A stretch of 9,617 bases of DNA. It comes from Burkholderiales bacterium. GTDB lineage: Bacteria > Pseudomonadota > Gammaproteobacteria > Burkholderiales > Burkholderiaceae_F. The stretch lies in contig JAJTHJ010000159.1 in the NCBI GenBank assembly GCA_021298875.1, forward strand, positions 1 to 9,617. The letters run 5' to 3'. Shown here in pieces: positions 6,673-9,617 of the stretch. Position 1 is the stretch's first letter, and each line of letters begins with the position of its first letter. Made by a program: the position numbers and the translations under genes. The notes beneath the pieces were generated by a model that was given only the letters and a program-made list of their open reading frames with translations, searched no databases and was not told the DNA's origin.

Positions 6673-8436
6673 TCAGAAGGTGATCGCCACCGAGAAGTAA
6701 TAGCGCCACTGCCGCGCCTGCTCGCCCCAGGCGGCATCGAGGGCCAGCGGGCCGACGGCGGTGCGCCAGCGCACGCCCAGACCGTAGCCGCGGACCAGGC
6801 CCGACTCGCGCAGGTTGTCGGAGGCGTTGCCGGTGTCGAAGAAGGCGGCGCCGCCCCATTCGGCGGTGAACCAGCGCGTGTACTCGACCGAGCCCACCAG
6901 CAGCGACTTGCTGCCCAGCACCGCGTCGCCGTCGGGCAGGCCCAGGCTCTGGTAGCCGTAGCCGCGCACGCTGCCGCTGCCGCCGGTGCGGAACAGGAAC
7001 TCGTTGGGCACGAGGTTGGTGTCGTCGGCAAAGACGTGGCCGGCTTCGGCGCGCAGCAGCAACTGGTCGCGCGGCGACAGCGGCACGTAGCGCAGATAGC
7101 GGCCGTAGGCGTAGAGGAAGAAATTGTCGGCCGCACTCGGGGCCGACTGCGTGCGTACGCCCACCGCGCCGGTCAGGCTCAAGGCGTCGCCCTGGCGCGG
7201 GTCGAGCAGCGAATCGAGCGTGCGCCGCGTCCACGTGTAGCTGGTGGTGACGACATTGTTGCGCTCGCCGGACTCGCGCGGCTCGTCGGCGAGCCAGCGC
7301 AATTCGCTCTGGAAGCCCAGCGCCAACCGCGTGTCGATGGTGCCGCCGTCGAAGCGGCGCGAGTGCTCGCGCGCGGCGCCGACGGCGGCGCGCTCGGTCT
7401 CCACGTTCTCGATGTCGGTGCGCTCGGCCAGCACGCCCAGGCTGTCCACCGCGCCGTTGGGCTTGGGCGGCAGCACGAGGTCGGCAAAGGCGCCGTAGCG
7501 CAGCCGGTCGATGCCGGCGCCGGCGCGCAAGGTGTACGGCCGGTCGAACACCAGCGTCTGCCGATACAGCAGTTCCAGTTGCGGGCCGAAGTTGGTCGAG
7601 TAGCCGACGCCGACGTTCAGCCGCCGCGTCTGCGCCTCGGTCACCTCGACCCGGATCGGCATCTCGCGCGGCGCGGCGGGATCGGCGTCGACCTCCACCC
7701 GCACCGAGGAGAAAAACGGCGTGTCCTGTAAGCGGCGCTGAAACTCCAGCAGCTCGACCGCGTCGTAGGGCGCGCCGGGGCGGAAGGGGTTGAAGCGCTC
7801 GATCAGCTGCGGCTGAAAGCGTTCGAGCCCGCGGATCTCGAGCGCGCCGAAGGTGAAGGCGGGCCCGCTGTCGATCTCCACCCGCAGCCGCGCCTGCGAG
7901 CTGCTGGGGTCGATCTCGGCGTCGGAGGCGACGATGCGCGCCGCGGCAAAGTCGCGCGCGCTCACGGCGCGCAACAGCGCGGTCTTGGCCGTGCCCCAGA
8001 CCGCGTCGCGAAACGGCGCGCCCACCGGCAGTTCCCAGCCGGCGCGCAGCGCGGCCATGCGCTCGGCATCGGCGGCGAGGGCGCCGGTGAAGGCAAGATC
8101 GACCGACTGCACGGTGGTGCGCGGCCCCAGTTGCACGGCGACGGTCAGGCCATTGCCCGCATCGGCGGGTGCGGCGGTCAGCACTGGCGTGAAGTAGCCC
8201 TCGGTGGCGAGCGCCGCCTGCAGGTTGTCGCGCAGACGCCGGCGCAGGCGCTCCTTGTCTTCGGCGTCGGTGCCCTGGTTCAGGCGCAAGGTGGTGTCGA
8301 GCGTGCGTTGCAACAGTGTGGCGACCTCCGCCGGCGCGTCGGGCGGCAAGCTCAGCCGCGCCGGCTGCGCCGTCGCTGCCGGCGGCGCGATGGCAAGCGC
8401 GATCGTCAGGGCGGCAAGGAGCAGGCGTGGGAGCAC
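6673..8436 (-). CDS. tamA: TamA, outer-membrane Omp85-family beta-barrel protein
   Basis: TamA is a BamA paralogue: periplasmic POTRA domains followed by a 16-strand outer-membrane barrel that receives TamB. This copy has 587 residues, normal for the family. A signal peptide (1-23) ends in an AxA site (ATA, cut after Ala23). Residues about 27-268 hold the POTRA region, including LEIRGLERFQP (199-209) and the module ending near EVTEAQT. The barrel runs from about 271 to the end. It carries the Omp85 loop-6 motif VRGY (490-493, in GSVRGYGYQSLG) and finishes with the aromatic strand YYFSVAITF, where the terminal Phe is the usual barrel-assembly signal. The start codon is GTG (8434-8436), chosen because it opens the signal peptide directly. 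tamB follows after 3 bases, and lapA diverges 129 bp upstream. Identity is firm; a generic BamA-like role is excluded by the tamB neighbour. Confidence 0.96.
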   Translation of the reverse strand: MLPRLLLAALTIALAIAPPAATAQPARLSLPPDAPAEVATLLQRTLDTTLRLNQGTDAEDKERLRRRLRDNLQAALATEGYFTPVLTAAPADAGNGLTVAVQLGPRTTVQSVDLAFTGALAADAERMAALRAGWELPVGAPFRDAVWGTAKTALLRAVSARDFAAARIVASDAEIDPSSSQARLRVEIDSGPAFTFGALEIRGLERFQPQLIERFNPFRPGAPYDAVELLEFQRRLQDTPFFSSVRVEVDADPAAPREMPIRVEVTEAQTRRLNVGVGYSTNFGPQLELLYRQTLVFDRPYTLRAGAGIDRLRYGAFADLVLPPKPNGAVDSLGVLAERTDIENVETERAAVGAAREHSRRFDGGTIDTRLALGFQSELRWLADEPRESGERNNVVTTSYTWTRRTLDSLLDPRQGDALSLTGAVGVRTQSAPSAADNFFLYAYGRYLRYVPLSPRDQLLLRAEAGHVFADDTNLVPNEFLFRTGGSGSVRGYGYQSLGLPDGDAVLGSKSLLVGSVEYTRWFTAEWGGAAFFDTGNASDNLRESGLVRGYGLGVRWRTAVGPLALDAAWGEQARQWRYYFSVAITF

Positions 8437-8487
8437 GGTGCGGGGTGAGCGCGCCCGGCGGGCGCGTGCGGGGCGGGGCAGGCGCGG

Positions 8488-8493
8488 ATTCTA
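8488..8493 (-). promoter_or_regulatory. Weak -10 candidate for tamAB
   Basis: On the minus strand TAGAAT stands out in very GC-rich DNA about 50 bases before the tamA GTG. The -35 position (GCCGCT, 8511-8516) matches poorly and falls in a small CGCCGC-GTGA-GCGGCG palindrome (8502-8517). The call is tentative. Confidence 0.22.
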
Positions 8494-8521
8494 TGGGTGC
8501 TCGCCGCGTGAGCGGCGCCCG

Positions 8522-8527
8522 TACAAT
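8522..8527 (+). promoter_or_regulatory. Putative -10 element for lapAB
   Basis: TACAAT within CGTACAATCG lies 38 bases before the lapA ATG, so a leader of about 32 bases is expected. It matches the sigma-70 -10 consensus at five of six positions. No good -35 is visible 16-18 bases upstream. The small CGCCGC-GTGA-GCGGCG palindrome (8502-8517) occupies the spacer between this -10 and the tamA-side element and could be an operator, but nothing proves it. Confidence 0.38.
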
Positions 8528-8565
8528 CGACGCGTTCCTCTTGCGCTTTTTATCGCGCGTCGCCG

Positions 8566-8916
8566 ATGAAACTCTTCGCTTGGCTGCTCGCCCTGGTTTA
8601 CTTCGGTGCGGTGCTGGTCTTCGCAGTCAACAACGCGGCGCCGGTGCCGCTGCGCCTGACCTCCACGCTGTCTTTGGGCGAAGTCCCGTTGGTGGTGGTG
8701 GTGCTGGTCTGCTTTGTCCTTGGCATCGCGCTCGGGTTGGCAGCCATGGTGCCGACCGTCTTCCGCCTCAAGCGCGAGGTGGCGCGGCTGGCGCGCACGC
8801 CGCGCCCGCCGTCGGCACAAGAGGCGGCCGAGCGTCTCGGCGACCGGCTCGCCTCCGCCGCGCGCAACGCCGGCGCAGTCGGTGAGTGGGACGGCGAAGA
8901 CGCCGCACGACGCTGA
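8566..8916 (+). CDS. lapA: LapA family (DUF1049) inner-membrane protein
   Basis: This 116-residue protein has two membrane helices (about 4-21 and 39-62) separated by a short loop containing NNAAPVPLRL, the layout of LapA/YciS proteins. In Escherichia coli LapA partners LapB in the inner membrane and is coupled to lipopolysaccharide supply. After the second helix comes a basic, helical cytoplasmic part (FRLKREVARLARTPRP) and an acidic tail; the cytoplasmic extension is expected for the family. The ATG at 8566 puts the first helix at the very N-terminus; no clear ribosome site is visible. lapB follows after 5 bases, which supports the assignment strongly since the protein itself is short and poorly conserved. 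Confidence 0.92.
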   Translation: MKLFAWLLALVYFGAVLVFAVNNAAPVPLRLTSTLSLGEVPLVVVVLVCFVLGIALGLAAMVPTVFRLKREVARLARTPRPPSAQEAAERLGDRLASAARNAGAVGEWDGEDAARR

Positions 8917-8921
8917 CGGCG

Positions 8922-9617
8922 ATGGGCATCGAACTCGAAGCCTGGCACCTGCTGGCGCTGCCGCTGCTGTTCGTGGCCGGCTGGTATGCGGCGCACTTCG
9001 ACCGCCGCCGCCGCCCCGGCGACGCCGGCGCGCTGCCGCAGTCGATGTTCCGCGGCCTGAACCTACTGCTCACCGAGCAGCCGGACAAGGCGATCGACGC
9101 CTTCATCGAGGTCGCCAAGCTCGACCCGGAGACCATCGAGCTGCACTTTGCGCTCGGCAATCTGTTTCGCCGCCGCGGCGAGATCGACCGCGCGGTGCGC
9201 ATCCACACGCACCTGTTGAATCGCGCCGACCTGCCGGCGCGCCAGCGCAGCGCGGCGCTGGCCGAACTGGGCCAGGACTTTCTGGCGGGCGGCCTGCTCG
9301 ACCGCGCCGAAGACGCCTTTGACCGGCTGGTGGACGACCCGGCGCACCGGCTCACCGCGCTGCGTGCGCTGGCGCGCCTGTACCAGATGGAGCGCGACTG
9401 GGACAAGTCGATCGACTGCGCGCGCCGCCTGGAACGCGAGGCCGGCGAGTCGCACCACGTGGAGATCGCGCACTTTCATTGCGAACTGGCGCAGCAGGCG
9501 CTCGGGCAGGGCGACCTGGCGCGCGCGCAGCAGCAGCTCGACGAGGCGTTAGCGGCCCATCGGCGCTCGGTGCGGGCGACGATCCTCGCCGGCGACCTGG
9601 CCGCCCGCCTCGAGGCG
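8922..9617 (+). CDS. lapB: LapB, lipopolysaccharide assembly TPR protein, partial (N-terminal 232 residues)
   Basis: LapB (YciM) is an inner-membrane-anchored TPR protein that directs FtsH to degrade LpxC, the committed enzyme of lipid A synthesis, and so sets lipopolysaccharide levels. The reading frame starts at the ATG 5 bases after lapA and stays open to the window edge. It has one N-terminal helix (about 8-25), an arginine patch (RRRR, 28-31), then the conserved family opening FRGLNLLLTEQPDKAIDAF (43-61). Tandem TPR helices follow from about 40 to 232, with the typical LHFALGNLFRRRGEIDRAV (74-92). The C-terminal rubredoxin-like zinc domain expected in a protein of about 390 residues lies outside the window. 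No defect is visible in the part seen. Confidence 0.95.
   Translation, partial: MGIELEAWHLLALPLLFVAGWYAAHFDRRRRPGDAGALPQSMFRGLNLLLTEQPDKAIDAFIEVAKLDPETIELHFALGNLFRRRGEIDRAVRIHTHLLNRADLPARQRSAALAELGQDFLAGGLLDRAEDAFDRLVDDPAHRLTALRALARLYQMERDWDKSIDCARRLEREAGESHHVEIAHFHCELAQQALGQGDLARAQQQLDEALAAHRRSVRATILAGDLAARLEA

Noticed and set aside
3091..6700. Several long open frames (roughly 580-610 codons) on the plus strand opposite tamB
   Set aside because: They are shadows of a very GC-rich gene. Their translations are Arg/Ala/Gln/Ser-rich without domains, whereas the minus strand encodes a recognisable TamB.
5893..7731. Long plus-strand open frame crossing the tamB/tamA junction
   Set aside because: Composition-driven antisense frame with no recognisable motif; both real genes on the other strand are firmly identified.
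8502..8517. CGCCGC-GTGA-GCGGCG palindrome as a defined operator
   Set aside because: Short GC palindromes are common by chance in DNA of this composition and no regulator gene or second copy is visible.

Overview
The window is very GC-rich and looks like the chromosome of a Gram-negative proteobacterium, most likely a betaproteobacterium (Burkholderiales or Rhodocyclales type). The case rests on a complete tamA-tamB pair, which requires an outer membrane, the lapA-lapB pair that controls lipopolysaccharide synthesis, and protein sequences with a betaproteobacterial look. The genus cannot be told from this stretch. I see no mobile-element gene, rRNA, tRNA or CRISPR array.

Layout. (1) Positions 1-929, minus strand: a small two-helix membrane protein with PLDc_N-like and SHOCT-like parts (552-929). 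It overlaps by 4 bases the GTG start of a patatin-like phospholipase that runs off the left edge (1-555). (2) Positions 930-1030: a divergent promoter region. (3) Positions 1031-2482, plus strand: a membrane-anchored alpha/beta hydrolase with an apparently intact catalytic triad. (4) Positions 2483-2661: the gap between two convergent genes, filled largely by a palindromic intergenic repeat of about 105 bp. (5) Positions 2662-8436, minus strand: tamA followed by tamB, 3 bases apart. (6) Positions 8437-8565: a second divergent promoter region. (7) Positions 8566-9617, plus strand: lapA and then lapB, which runs off the right edge.

All six complete or partial proteins with recognisable families concern the envelope or lipids. 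TamA/TamB connect inner and outer membranes and are implicated in phospholipid transport and outer-membrane protein assembly. LapA/LapB set lipopolysaccharide synthesis by controlling LpxC turnover. The patatin and the alpha/beta hydrolase are likely lipid or ester hydrolases. That theme is real, but most of the parts are ordinary core genes. I found no convincing undescribed system. The points most worth a second look are the palindromic repeat, the divergent tamAB/lapAB arrangement, and the coupled membrane-protein/patatin pair.
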